Assembly: GCA_973895155.1 (NCBI GenBank)
Contig: OZ316892.1
Span: 24,428,001 to 24,492,000, forward strand
DNA: 64,000 nucleotides
Reading direction: 5' to 3'
Source: Marsupella aquatica
Taxonomy: Eukaryota; Marchantiophyta
Made by a program: the position numbers and the translations under genes
The notes under the pieces: generated by a model
Database searches by the model: none
What the model was told of the DNA's origin: nothing
The model's input: the letters and a program-made list of their open reading frames with translations, nothing else
Shown here: positions 13,267 to 25,628 of the stretch, piece by piece
How the letters are laid out: the number at the start of each line of letters is the position of its first letter
Numbering within the stretch: position 1 is the stretch's first letter

Positions 13267-14020
13267 GGCAGGGCAAGAAAATCCAAAACAAAATCCAATG
13301 GCAGGGGATCATTCCGGGACCCACTTCTTTTGATTTTTTAAATAGGCCACTCCTACCCTCTTGGAGGGATTACATATTATAGAAGTAGATTTGTGTGTGG
13401 CCTGGTGTGTGGCATTCATACTTGTGTTTTTGAAAGCTCTGGAAACCATCCCAATTCATGTTGATGGTAGCTGGCAAGGGGGACTTTGAAGCAATTGACC
13501 ACTTACAGATTACACTATTTGGGGGGGGACTATGCATTCAAGGTTTGTCCCCTCCCAAGTTTTCCTGGCAGGAACCTAAATGACTAGCTAGAGCGAGGTT
13601 CCCTTTGCTTTCCAATAGAAAGAAAATTTAGTTGAGGGATAATGCAAGTAATTAAATCAACACTAGAACTATATACTTCAGGTAGCTCTAATGTGGATGT
13701 CTTGAAGAGGATGTGAGTGATTAAAACACAATGCACCAGGGTGATTTTGTGTTTCAGAAAGTTTATAATGCAAAACGGCTATTAACTTGTTATCCAAACA
13801 CTCATCGATTTCAAGAACTTGCAATGGTCTCCCCATTTTGCAACTTTTGTTTTCATGTACTTGGAATTATTTTGATCAAACTCAGACAAGATTAGAAACT
13901 ATTGATGTTTGCCGTCATCAACAAGAGTTTGTATATGTGACAAGTTTCCTAAGAATATGCTGAATTGAGTTGCACATGCATGCCAATGAGATTGCACCAC
14001 ACTTGGCACAACCTGCTTCT

Positions 14021-17000
14021 TCAAAAATCATGCAATATGGGTCTCATCCGACACGTATTCTTTGGTGGCCTCGCAATTTCTAAAGTTGCATACTCCCCAA
14101 TAAGATCATCTAACTTCCCTGCAAATGCAATTACAACAGAATGTGAGCCAATGTCATCATCAAACTTTTACTTACTTCAGGTTAGTCTCTGGTCACCAGG
14201 TTTTTATAACTTCACTACCACTCCTGGAAAATCTGTTCCTAAGCTTGAGCTTGAACTGAAATATCCTTTTCCAAGGAATTCTGCCCATGCTGTCCCTTTG
14301 GATTTGATGCTTTGATATAAAATCACCATCAGAAGCAGAAGGTTACTCTTTCTTGAATTGTTCAATACATGAAGCTGACTTGCATAAATGGTTGAATTGC
14401 ATACCACAAGCCTCATCAAAGATACCCAAGTCCATATACTCCGTGTAATGATGGACATAGAACTTTCTCTTATAGAGCATGGTGAAGTTTTCTCTCATCT
14501 CTGCAAACCTGCTCCTGCTATTTCAAGACTCGAGGTTAAAAGTGTCCTACACATGCCAATTGAATTGACAGGGATTGTTCTGAAATTTGTACTCAGATGG
14601 GCAACTTCCAAAGATGTGCAAGAATGTTTCTTTCTTTTGCTTTACTGCTAGCAAGTGTATTACAAGTGATCTCTTACCCAATGCATGTGTTGTTTGCAAG
14701 GCATAGTAAGGAATATGGCATATCCACAGGAGGTTGCTTGCATAAACCCACTTTGAACCCTTCTGTGTTCCAATGGACCTGCAAATGACAAAAAGATGAA
14801 AAAGTTGCTATTAAGACTAAGAACACTTATTGTGTCAATATGAGCACCTTCGACCAAGTATTCACGTTAATGGAAGCAATCAGTTTCAGGATCATTGCAC
14901 GATTATTGCAGAGCTCAACGTTGATTTATTGTGATTTCAACATTGTTAAACTAAACATAGAATAGTTTTCTTTTGGGCATAAAATGAAAGGGAAAAAAAG
15001 CTGATGGCAACTCTTCTGTTCAAGGAGCTTTTAGCAGAATTACCCTTTGTAGCAAGTATAAGGTTGTCTAACTTTTACAAGGCTGTCTTTTGAGAACTCT
15101 CTACCACCTTCTGTAGGCCTTTCACACCTCTCTATGACCAATTGTACGTAGCGTTTTTACGCCTTGTAACAAAACTTGCTCCTTGTAAAATATTGGCGTC
15201 TCATCCAACGTGAACTGAAAATTTAACTAGCTCTTGGCATGTCCTTTTCTCCCATGATCCCAGTTGATCTGTTAAGCATCAAGTTAACAACTGAAGGGTT
15301 TAATCTGAATGTTGTGATTGTTGAGTTTACCAAGATCTGTTTAGTTCACCATGGCAGACAATGTAATTTTGTTGTCACTACATTTGGGAGTTACAAAATA
15401 CTCTATTTAATCCCATCATGAGATCTGCACGTACAGGCGTCTACATTTGTACCAGTGACCATTTAGCATTATTGGTGATGGTTTACAACATATGATTACA
15501 ATTACTGAAGTATAATACGGTCTCACAAGATTTCTCATCATGAAACAAAGAATAACCCCGTGTATTGTAAAGTGTTGTGAAAACACTGTTAGTCTTTGCA
15601 CTGCAATTCATACACCCTACAGTGTCTAAGTGCAGGCTCCCGGGAAGACACCCAAAACCCACATTATGCACTATGTCATAAGTGCATGGATATCATTTAT
15701 GCACTTCCAAAAGTGTCCTATCAGGTCATACGCATAGGACCCCTCATTCCCCAAAACCCATAGTGCAAGATTCAACTGGATAAGTGCATGAAACTACCAT
15801 GCGTAGTTATCTGCTGCACTTACCAATAAACGCTTCTTACATGTGTGTTGTAGTAATTGAGAAATACATGTCCACTCTTATACAAGGAATGCACTTAAAT
15901 ATTTGTTGCTTAGTGATGTCAACCTGCTCTTACAGATGATGTATTTACAAGGACAATGCTGTAATACTAGAGGACGTACTGCAAGACCGACCTGCAGTTA
16001 CCCATGGGATGCACTTATACATGGTGCACTTATGCAAGGTAGACTGCATTAGAGAACATACCTTCTTAAAAACTTTCCATGGTTAAATTATTTATATATT
16101 CACAATTTGAGGCATAGTCCTCCATAGCCTGCTGCTCGTGTGTTCACAATTTGTGCTGGGAAATATTGTGCGAGCTAAGAAAAGATAGAAAATTCGATAA
16201 GATGCAAACATGAGTGTGCAAAAGATCTACCATACCATTCGAAGCCGTTTCTGGATGCGGGAAACATTTTGATTCAAGTCTGAGATGTTGCAAAGGTTTC
16301 CCCTCATCAATAGTGCACATGCTAGATATGTGTACTCAGAGGGATCGACCTTCATGACTTGATTCTTGTGCGAGAACACCTCCGTGAAAATCTATGAACA
16401 TATGCAATTTATAATCAAACCCAGGACCAAATCAAATCAATCAACACTAGTTTCAAATAAACTCAAACAACAAGCAACACCTTAGTTAGCTCCACCCCAT
16501 GCCCTACGAGTAATCAAGGTCAGAGACTAGATGTTGGTCTAGTTAAGGTATTTGGACAAAGAAAGTTCAAACAAGTGCACACCTAAAACGTTTTTTGTCC
16601 CTTCTGAATCGTCAGATTTCTCTGTAACCATTGAATACATGTTTACTTAGTTCCTCATAGACTTTGTTGACAAGTAAACACTCAGTTGCCAAGGCCTATC
16701 CAATGAATGAACATCTTCAATGTAGCAGGTCACACTCACCTGGTCAACAGATTTTGGTTGTCGCAAAGGCCTTTCTTCAAACCACCCAGTGTTTCATTTC
16801 AACCAAACGAGAATGCAAAATTAGCAAGGCAGCAGAGGGAAGTCTGAGTCTTGTGGTCCAACCGATTGTTCAAAAATAAAAACAGCATTCAAAAAAGAAA
16901 AAAGGTGACAAGCATTCTCATTATTTCGCTCATATTGTAATTGGCAAGAGGCAGGAGAACAATAGATCAAAGTTAAACTAGCGTATAGCAGCAGAACAGC

Positions 17001-20000
17001 TCATATGGATCAGAGTTCATACCAGACAGGGAAAGTGCTGATTGTGGAGCCATACTTGATACGAGAAAATGTAGACGAGGGAATGGCACCAGATTCATTG
17101 TGATTTCATTTAAATCAACTACAAGGTACAACAGGCAAACATGGGAGAATGGAAATTATTGAAAATAAAATAGAATTGTTAAGACTTCCACAAATTATTA
17201 CCGTTGTGCTTCAGTCAGTTAAAACAATCGTAAAATGGCAGGACTGAATCAGGGCTATCATACATCAGAGCATTATGTTTTGCAGGATGTGCTGCAAGAC
17301 TGACTGTAGAGTCAATTTCATACCATTCAAAGGGCCTTCGAACCGCATTGAGCTTGTCAAATGGAGAAGCAGATTGGCAGCAATAGCATTCATTTTGTCG
17401 AAAGGTTTCTCTTCAAATTGTACTGTCTTCTCTGCTTTTGCCCTCGAAGATTGTATGGCGAGTTTACCATCTTCATCCTGTCGAGAGCTGGACTCCGTTT
17501 TCCTAAAGTGATTGCACAAGGGTAACCAGCAAATCATGAGAATGTCATTATTGCTGGATTATTATTTTGGCCGGTGACTCAAGACGCTTATCATGTTTGT
17601 TTGAGCTTTGACAAGTGACTTTCGCTGTGAAAATGAAACGATAATATGTAGCGAACCTGACAAGAGTACATGAGTGAAATCAACCCAAAACCAGAGGCGG
17701 AACAGTTAAATGAGGATACACCGAAATTCGAAAAGCTGGATTTTCCAACATAGTTTTAGTGCACGTTCTTGGGCATGTACAGTGAGCAGTTTGCAAATGT
17801 ACACGCTGATAAGTTTCCAACTATTCGTGTCCTCCCAGTACACGCAAAAATGCAGATAAGGGAGGATGAGAATGAAGCAGAGGGAGAGGAAATGTGTACT
17901 GCAAGATATCCACCAGTGCTTGGTTCTCAATTGGCAAAACACAATCAGCATGCTCGCTCAACACTGTTGTTGATAGAAGACTTTCAGCAATGGCAAGCAT
18001 GATGGGCATAAACACGGACAATATATCAATGGATGCTCTAATATTCCTTCAAAATGCATTTAGAAAACTTCTAGAAATTAAGAACTCACAAAATTCTCCT
18101 TTCAAAGTTGAAACTGAAGCTCGGATGGACCATGATGTTGGACATAGTGCCCTCACGGACCAGCGCAACTCTAATAAACCTGGGAACTTTCTCGAATAAC
18201 ACACATTACATTTCTGCCCAGATCAACTGTAAGGCTGGGTGCACCGGTCAAAAATTATTTTACGTTGAAGCTAGCAGGTCGTCTGTCCATCTCTCATGCT
18301 GGGTAAGGAGGAACTGTATAAGCAGCGAAACCAGGCATTGATGTTCGTCGAAATTGGTAAGCTCTCGCACGTTAATTCTACCTAAATGCAAAATTACTCT
18401 ATCGATTACTAAGCTGGTCTTTTCATCAACTCTAGAGCGATTGTCTATTTCTTCATCAAGCTTCGATGGGCTGCCCAGAAATAAAGTGCTCAATTTCAGG
18501 AAACTGGCTCTAGGTCGGGTTGACTGACTGAGCAGGGCAGGACCTGCAAATGTCCAGCTGCCCGGCAGTCTTTTGCTTTCTAACCGTGTTCGTAATTTCT
18601 TGAAGGTTTCAATGTTTAGCATTTAACCACAGAGCAACACTGCAACATTGCTTTGCCTCGATCCTCATGGAACGTGTACTTTCAATCATTTTTCCATGCA
18701 ATGATTGCTGAGATGGTTGCCTCTAGCGTTTCCCAATTTTGTCAGGAATTTTCCCGTCACAAACAATCAGTCCAGTCTCCCGTAATCAAATTGCGATTGA
18801 CATTTCTCTTTGAACACTCAACTTCCGACAACCCACTTGTTGGATGCGGAATCAAATCAGCATACATTTCTGGTTGAATGCTCAACTTCAGACAACCCAC
18901 CTGAGCTTGTTGGAAGCGGAATCGAATCAGCTTTCCGACGGGCCAACAATTACTTTGATTTCGATCAGAGACAGGAAGTTATGAATTAGACATAAGGCAC
19001 GGATCAATGGTGATCAATTTTCAAGGTTTTCGATTTTGATTTCGATGCAATTGTTCGAATCTCTGGTTGCTTGACAACAAAATACTTGTGTTTCCATCCA
19101 TATCAAGTCGGTGCGGCCAGTTTGGGAGCGCTGGGAGCGTTTTTGAGTTTTCATGCATTCCTCGTACACTGTCAACTTCCCTCGGTCGATCGGGGGTTGT
19201 ACCGGACAACCTCACAGTCCATCTGGGCTTCTGTTTCTTTCAAAGTTTGTCTAAATACATTCATTCTGTCAAAATATGTAGAACGTCCGTCGAGTATGCA
19301 TTAAAAAAAAAAGGGGTGTTCTCATAGCGAACTTATTCCATGTATCACAAATCTGATTGATTCTTCCTCATCTGGCTAGAAGCCCTCATTGTATATCATA
19401 CATGTATTATTTCTTCTTCATCCAGCTAGAAGCTCTGATTCTATAATGATAAAACTATTCTAATAAAGCGGACAACATAATGTAAAGTTCATTTTTTATT
19501 TGTTCCAAAGGCATCGACAAATCTAGAGCTCTCATATTTTGATAGTTTCTTCTCACCTGTTGTAGGGGGAGGTCACCACATCATCATCTCTCGAGGGGAA
19601 AATGGAAGCACAAAATCTGAACACCTTAGGATATGCATCCTACACTTGCAAACAAGAACTAAGTAAGCTCAAGGCAGTGTGTGTGTGTGAGTTTTCCTAT
19701 GCTCTTTGGGGTTGCTAAGAGCTGCGATAAGAGTGAGCGAATTAGTATATCTAAATAACGATAAGCTATCTGGGTAAGTGGATTGGCTACACACGTATTG
19801 ATTCCATTAAGGAAGTTTAGGTAATCTGGTATCAACACCATTGAAAGGCTTCTATTGTCAAGATGTTGTTCCTGCTTACATGAAGAAGCTCAAGAATGTA
19901 GCTGCCAATGCCAGATCCCGTTCCACCTCCCAAAGAATGCAACATGAAGAAGCTTTGGAGAGAATCACATGACTCTGCCTGGACAACAACTCAGAACAAA

Positions 20001-21888
20001 GAATGTATAGCACAAACTCACTATTTGAGATAATTAAAACGACAAACATCATGATGGTGGTTTTAAACCAAACACAGCTTAAACTGTGATCGGATTCTAG
20101 AGACCAGTTTCGTCAAATGACCTACATTAAAGAATGAACATAATAACATTAAATCTAAAAGCGACTGATCCTGTCACCCATGTTACAACTTACATTGTCA
20201 AGTGCACAACCAGTATTGAGTGGAGTCTTTACAAAATGCCCTCCTTGAAGTTAACCAACTGTCCATGTGAATTCTGGACGATTAACATTCATGCATTGCA
20301 CTGATGACTACTGAATTACTTTCGACCCAAAACAAAGCTTGCAATCCCATGGCCCTGCCTTGTGAGGCGGTTCCTTTAAGATTGGCAGAATAATCCGTAA
20401 CTTGGATTCCAGTCTATTGTGCCATTTAAGGTGTAGCACCATTTCAAATCAATTGCTACATTTATCCTGTTATGTCAAAGGTTTCACTAACCTCGAGACG
20501 AATTTTATTAAGGATGACGTCGGCATATCTTGGTCCATGAGAGTCGTGACCTTGGGCCCTCCATTTATATGCGCTCGTACACATTCAGTAGTTGAAACAC
20601 CCTTTGATAAAAGAATTCAGAAGCATGGGACGTGTGTCGAGTAATTTTGACTTGTTTAAAGGAGAGCGAATTTTTTACAAATTGTATAAAAGTAAAAAGA
20701 ATATTACAGTACATATCCTCCATCCACATTGAAATCATAAAACTCACCTCTAAATGATTGCTTCGTTGATTTGCGATGCAGAAAAAAACCTGGCTTGTGA
20801 TTTATGAACCTTTAACTACATTCAAGTGCTTTTTTTCTCATGTATGCCACTGTATTTTTGATGTTTGAGAGAGATTTGCATTTTATGAACCAAATTCTTT
20901 GAATCTTGAGGACAATACATACCAGTTATTTCCTGAACCTGATGCTCCTAGGATACATTGTTTACTGTCAAAGAGTTCCAACAGGGGTCCCTGAAAAAAC
21001 AGAAATGTGAAGACACATTTAGATACGACGGGTATTCCCACTTCCAAAGAATAAGGGAATTCTACTATCAAGTTAAATGCCATGCATTTGCAACCTTCTT
21101 CACACCTTTAAAAGCTGATTGACAACTCCCTCTTCCATATCGATTAATATAGCCCTGGCCTGCATTACATTGAGGATCCAAGTCATCCATCCGTCTTCTT
21201 TGATTAAGTACTCAAATCTCAATTAACTAGCCTTCAGTTTTGAAATGGATGTGTGCCTTCCGGACCAAACTAGACTTTATTGATTTCAAAATTTCAAAAT
21301 AATTCAGTGCGGAAATGAAGCGAACCTTAAGAGATTGAATTGGAGAACAACCACTCTTGAGAGGTAGCTCTAAAGGAGGTTTGTACCTTCTGTCCATGTT
21401 GTGAAAAAAACTGCAAAAGTCCAAATCAGGGCACCATTGGCAAAAACACTTCCAGTGAAGTAGTCAGAAAACTTCAGAGAACTTCACTGCTCTAATTATC
21501 TCACTGGTGTGTCGCTATCCAGAATAACCTCTTCAATCCAAATAATAGTCCAGCTTGTCTGGAGCTCTTCTTTAGATGTTTCATGAGGTCAAAAATATAG
21601 GACATACCTGCTTAGAGCTGCATCAAATATACCTTGCTGATTACATGCAGCATGCTCACGCAATGCAAGGTCCCAAAATTTACATCCAACCTGAGAATGG
21701 GATCATTTGACCAGACTACTCAACAAGAATAATGAATTCTGCAAAAAATTAGTTTGATTGGCGGTAGTAGACATTCTAGAAAGACTATCTAGAATAGTAC
21801 CATCACAGCAGAGTAAAACTAATCATTGAAAACAGCTTACTTGGTTCCCGCATTGACCGCATTGGATGGTGATGCATTCCCTTGGCAT
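14021..21888 (-). CDS. TUBE1: Epsilon-tubulin, 17 coding exons
   Basis: Epsilon-tubulin is the centriolar tubulin needed for doublet/triplet microtubules of basal bodies. Exons in transcript order: 21888-21841, 21690-21608, 21410-21326, 21159-21106, 20990-20923, 20558-20492, 19978-19880, 19639-19557, microexon 18398-18382, 17963-17900, 17502-17324, 17118-17023, 16774-16740, 16391-16236, 14778-14678, 14517-14405, 14118-14021. The joined frame encodes 481 aa, close to the ~475 aa of animal TUBE1. Landmarks: GQCGNQ at 11-16, GASGSGNNW near 105-113, the nucleotide loop GGGTGSG at 152-158, [10 protein letters not shown] at 186-195, [14 protein letters not shown] near 205-218, [12 protein letters not shown] then VDLNEI near 271-288, [10 protein letters not shown] near 346-355, and the late LYKRK-HHYTEYM segment. 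SGSGNNW and EHADCVLPI separate epsilon- from alpha-, beta-, gamma- and delta-tubulins. Uncertain parts are the 17-nt microexon and the exact acceptor at 14517. Confidence 0.94.
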
Positions 21889-24558
21889 TCTTGTATCACT
21901 CAGAAATCAAAACTTATACCGCGGCAATCTGTAGTCGGCGTACGCACACCATTGCAAAAAGACCTGGGCAGCGATTTTTAACAAAACAGATCAAGAACTC
22001 CAACTTCAAAGTGTGAGACTTTCAAACAAATGAAAGAACTTTATAGCACCCGTGAACAGATCTGACCGGGAAAGACCTTCTATTGTCTAGATAAGTTTCT
22101 ACATAAACTATACTGGTCTGCCCTTTCTTTGAAACTCATTGGCACAATTTGAAAAAACTGGGATTTGGTACTATGCCACTCTACACAAGCCAGGCAACAC
22201 AAAAACGCGAGAAATTGAGACTAAGCTGTCCTTAGTCTTCAGAGGTTATGAGAAGCAGAGTTCGAATGAAGTGTTACATACAGTGGAAGTACGTCTTTCA
22301 ATCACCAATCTATCTCTTCCCTCTAAAAATCAGACTTGAGGTTAGATCAAGAACCAATGAGGCAGGAATGAAGGTGGGCAGAAGAAAGAAATGAGGTGGA
22401 AGAAGAATAAGAGATTAATTGGAGCAGAGACAATAAGTTTGGAGGATTAGAAGACACTAAAGAGAAAGGTGGGTTTCAGATTATACAAATCGACTTGCCA
22501 CTTCGGAGCACCAATGTGGCCTCACTAGACTCACAGTGAATCATAGAAGATTACCAAGACTCAAGAAGCTGTAAATCTTCAACATCAACCTCTGCAATAG
22601 GAGGATTAAATGAGAGCCAAGAACCTAAATAGAAAGAGACTATGATTCCAAGAAATCAAGGAATGAGAGAATTGCTAAAGAGCTAAGCGTTCCAGAACCA
22701 AAGAAATACAGGCGACAAAGTCAAGATGGTAGGAGGTCAAGGCCCAACACAAGATCGGCATTAAGAAAAGATAGGCTAAACATTACGGAATTGAAGGAAC
22801 TTCGGCGAAAAGCAGATTTCCGAAAGGAGCAACGATCCGACATGAGCAGGAGTGGAGATTACAAGAATAAGAGGCACATAACACAACGTGTGACGAAGGG
22901 AATAGATGATGGATCAAGAAGGTGGAAATAAGAAGAAAGAGTGGCTTTCTTACTATTTTATTCGTTGGATTCCAATCTACGGTAATCAGGTTATGAACAC
23001 GATTCGGATCATTAGAGCACATCAGGAACTTACTGAATTTTTCAGAGGAAGAGAGGTGTTGGGAACCTGAAGTGAAATATCTTTCAAGTAAGCTGTTTCA
23101 GCTGAAAACGGAGATAGCTCTCAGTTCAACAGTTTCGATGGAGATCCCATCCAAGCCTTATGACTCCAAAAACTAAAGAAAATGAGGATAGCTACAACCG
23201 GTTTTACAGTAGTAGCGGGTGTCCAACCTGCCTCTTAGACTGGGCACGTTTGGCACGATGGCTGCCTGACAAATGGCGGGACACCCCTAAATATTGAAGG
23301 ACATGAGTTGTATCATGGTTTGGGACTTTGGGCCCCGACCATGGCCTAATTATTCCTCATTTGCCCTGCCTGCTTAATTAAGGTACTTCAACCTCCCCAT
23401 CCCTCCTCCACGACCATCACGAGTGAGGTCAAACATGGTAAACTTTGCCTCCTGGGAAAAGCTAGCCCGGACCCAATAATGTAGAGGAACACCATAACAT
23501 AGACTCAGGTCAATGGTTTCCCAAAACAGTCATCTATGACAACCCATTGGGCCCGGCTCGTAACTTCCTTTTTCATGGTGACCTCCAAATTTTCTAATTC
23601 TCGGCCTTTTGTGTGCCAAGTCCTTTGGTGAACCCCACTTTTGGATGAGGTTTGCATGTGAATCTTGAACTCCGAACCTGGCTTGTTGCAATCAAGGCTA
23701 TTACTGCTAGGCTACAGTTCGCTGGGACAACTAATGTTGAACAAACTCTGTGCTTGTGTAACTCTGCAAACCATAGATAACATTAAAAATGTGGAGAAAT
23801 ACGCATTCATGTCTTCACCTTGTGCCATGGCAACATTGAATGACAAAACCCAAAGGGCAAAGGTGAATGGGTTTCCAGGAACAATAGTCCAAAATTAATA
23901 TGGAATAAGATTAGAAGATTACAAGGCCACCTGACTTATTACAATGTCTAGAGCGAGACAGAGACAGAGTACAGAATGCAAAATGATAGAAGTGCAGATA
24001 CCCCAGTTCCATGCATGGTAGGCCTATAAAGAGCTTCCCTCTCCCAGTAGCACACTATGGATGGAAGCAGCCATTTTTTCCTTGCTTTTAAACATTAGCC
24101 AAGGTGGCTACTATTTCACCCTATAAACAAACACAAATCTGGTTATGGAGTATTTTATTTCAATTATATAATACTTTCTGACTGACTATTGTAGAGAATT
24201 CCCTGGCTAACACTCCCTCATAGTGCATTAGGTGATAGCAAATGAAACAGATTTTTTTTTCCTAATTTATTTAAGCCTGAGTGTCATGAGCCTGCGTGTT
24301 TTTGAGTGTATTTGGGTGTATTTGAGGTGAGCGATTGGCTAATTTTTGCCCCAAAAAATGGCTGGATGGAACCCTAACTCGAAGGGCCAAGATTGGCACC
24401 CAAAGGGATAGCGAGACAGGGGGGAGAGAGTGCGCACTCTGCCCCTCTGGAGACTTGCTGCTTCCTTCTTTCTCTCTCTCGCTGGGATCGATCTCTGCGC
24501 TGCACCCCTGTCCTCCGCATGCCGCAGACAGTAATCCTGCGCCTCCCGGCCGCTTTAG

Positions 24559-24626
24559 TCCGGCCATGTCCGGTCTGGTGTGCGTCGGCCACCGGTTCAG
24601 TCCGGTCATGTCCGGTCTAGTGCGGC
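24559..24626. repeat. Direct repeat in the KH-gene upstream region
   Basis: GTCCGG-CATGTCCGGTCT occurs at about 24559 and again at about 24601, spaced ~42 bases, with one internal C/T difference. It lies in the GC-rich stretch about 1 kb before the KH start codon and could be a duplicated promoter motif. Confidence 0.6.
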
Positions 24627-25194
24627 GCGAGAGAGAGCGTGGCGGAGGGCGGGGGGGCAGGGCAGCGGGGCTGTGAATCATTCGAATTTACTCATCTGCT
24701 TACCGCTCCGCTTCCTTCGCTCCTCGATTTTGCGTCCTCCCTTCTCCTGTGTCGACAGCCCCCTCCCTCCATAGCCTCCTGTTCCTGTAGGTTGGTCTGT
24801 TGCTCTGCTGCTCTGCTGCTCTGTGCTGCATTGATCGATACTAGAGTTCTGTACAGTACAGACCTCGAAATTCGCTCGCGCTTGTTTGTGCACGTTATTA
24901 TTGTTGTTTCTTTTCTTTCGTCCCGTCTCCCTCCGATTTGGTTGTACTGGACTTTCGTTATTTCCTTCTCTGCTTCTTCCTTCATGGGCCAATCGTCGAT
25001 CTTGGGATAGTGTGGTGTAGTTCCTCGCCGCGCTGCGGTCGGTCTTGGATTCTGGCTCGTGCTGAGGTAGCTTGCATAGTGGTGTGGCGGATTTGGTTTT
25101 TTTTTTTTTTGATTTGTCTGTGGCGAGACGCGTGGTCCGCGGGGCGCTGCTCTGTCCACCTTGTAGGTCGTGGTTGCCTACGCTCCTTTTGTGT

Positions 25195-25275
25195 TATCGT
25201 CTCGTCTCTGCTCTGCTCTGCTCTGCACTGCACTGCTCTATTCTGTTCTGTTCTGTTTTGTTCTGTTCTTGCGTT
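25195..25275. repeat. Pentanucleotide CTCTG/TTCTG microsatellite
   Basis: About a dozen units of CTCTG, CTGCA and TTCTG variants follow each other in the probable 5' leader of the KH gene. It is pure pyrimidine plus G on the sense strand, which inflates open frames in this interval. Confidence 0.85.
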
Positions 25276-25628
25276 CTTTAATTATCGTCGTCCAGACGTG
25301 TCGTTGGTGCCCTGCTAGCGAACGTTTTGCTTCGATTTGCTGCGATTTGCTGCGTTTGATAGTTCGTTTCAGTGATACTCGACTCCTCCTTCTGGGTGTG
25401 GTCGTCCCGTCGTTCGATACTTATTGTCTCGGGCTGAGAAGTGCGGGTTGATCTCCCTGTCGTGGAAGCTGGTGGAAAAGTCGTTCAGGTGCCGGTGCTG
25501 CTTTTATCTGTCTTCTGTTCGTGCTGCGACAACGTCGAGTCGCGGTTGTAGTGCACGTTTTCCTGTCGCTTACTCTTGAGCTTGCTGCTACTACTGATTT
25601 TCTTGAAGTTTCCTCCTCCGCACTTCCC

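Larger units (their letters stand above)
8817..14020. other. Convergent intergenic region, repeat-rich
   Basis: This lies between the stops of SAS-6 (+) and epsilon-tubulin (-). Roughly the first kilobase may be SAS-6 3' UTR; a 95-codon frame at 8938-9225 has no recognisable motif. The rest holds a four-copy ~219-bp repeat and two solo LTRs. No further gene is supported. Low-complexity AT-rich sequence runs from 12.0 to 12.7 kb. Confidence 0.6.
21889..25628. other. Head-to-head intergenic region between epsilon-tubulin and the KH gene
   Basis: Epsilon-tubulin starts at 21888 (-) and the KH gene at 25629 (+). From 22.35 to 22.95 kb the plus strand is purine-rich, with a Lys/Arg-rich 101-codon frame lacking an initial ATG. 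From 23.2 to 24.2 kb nothing is recognised. From ~24.3 kb the sequence becomes GC- and CT-rich and looks like the promoter and long leader of the KH gene. Confidence 0.5.

Noticed and set aside
22629-22931. 101-codon Lys/Arg-rich open frame on the plus strand
   Set aside because: It has no ATG at its start and lies in a purine-rich stretch in which such frames arise by composition alone.
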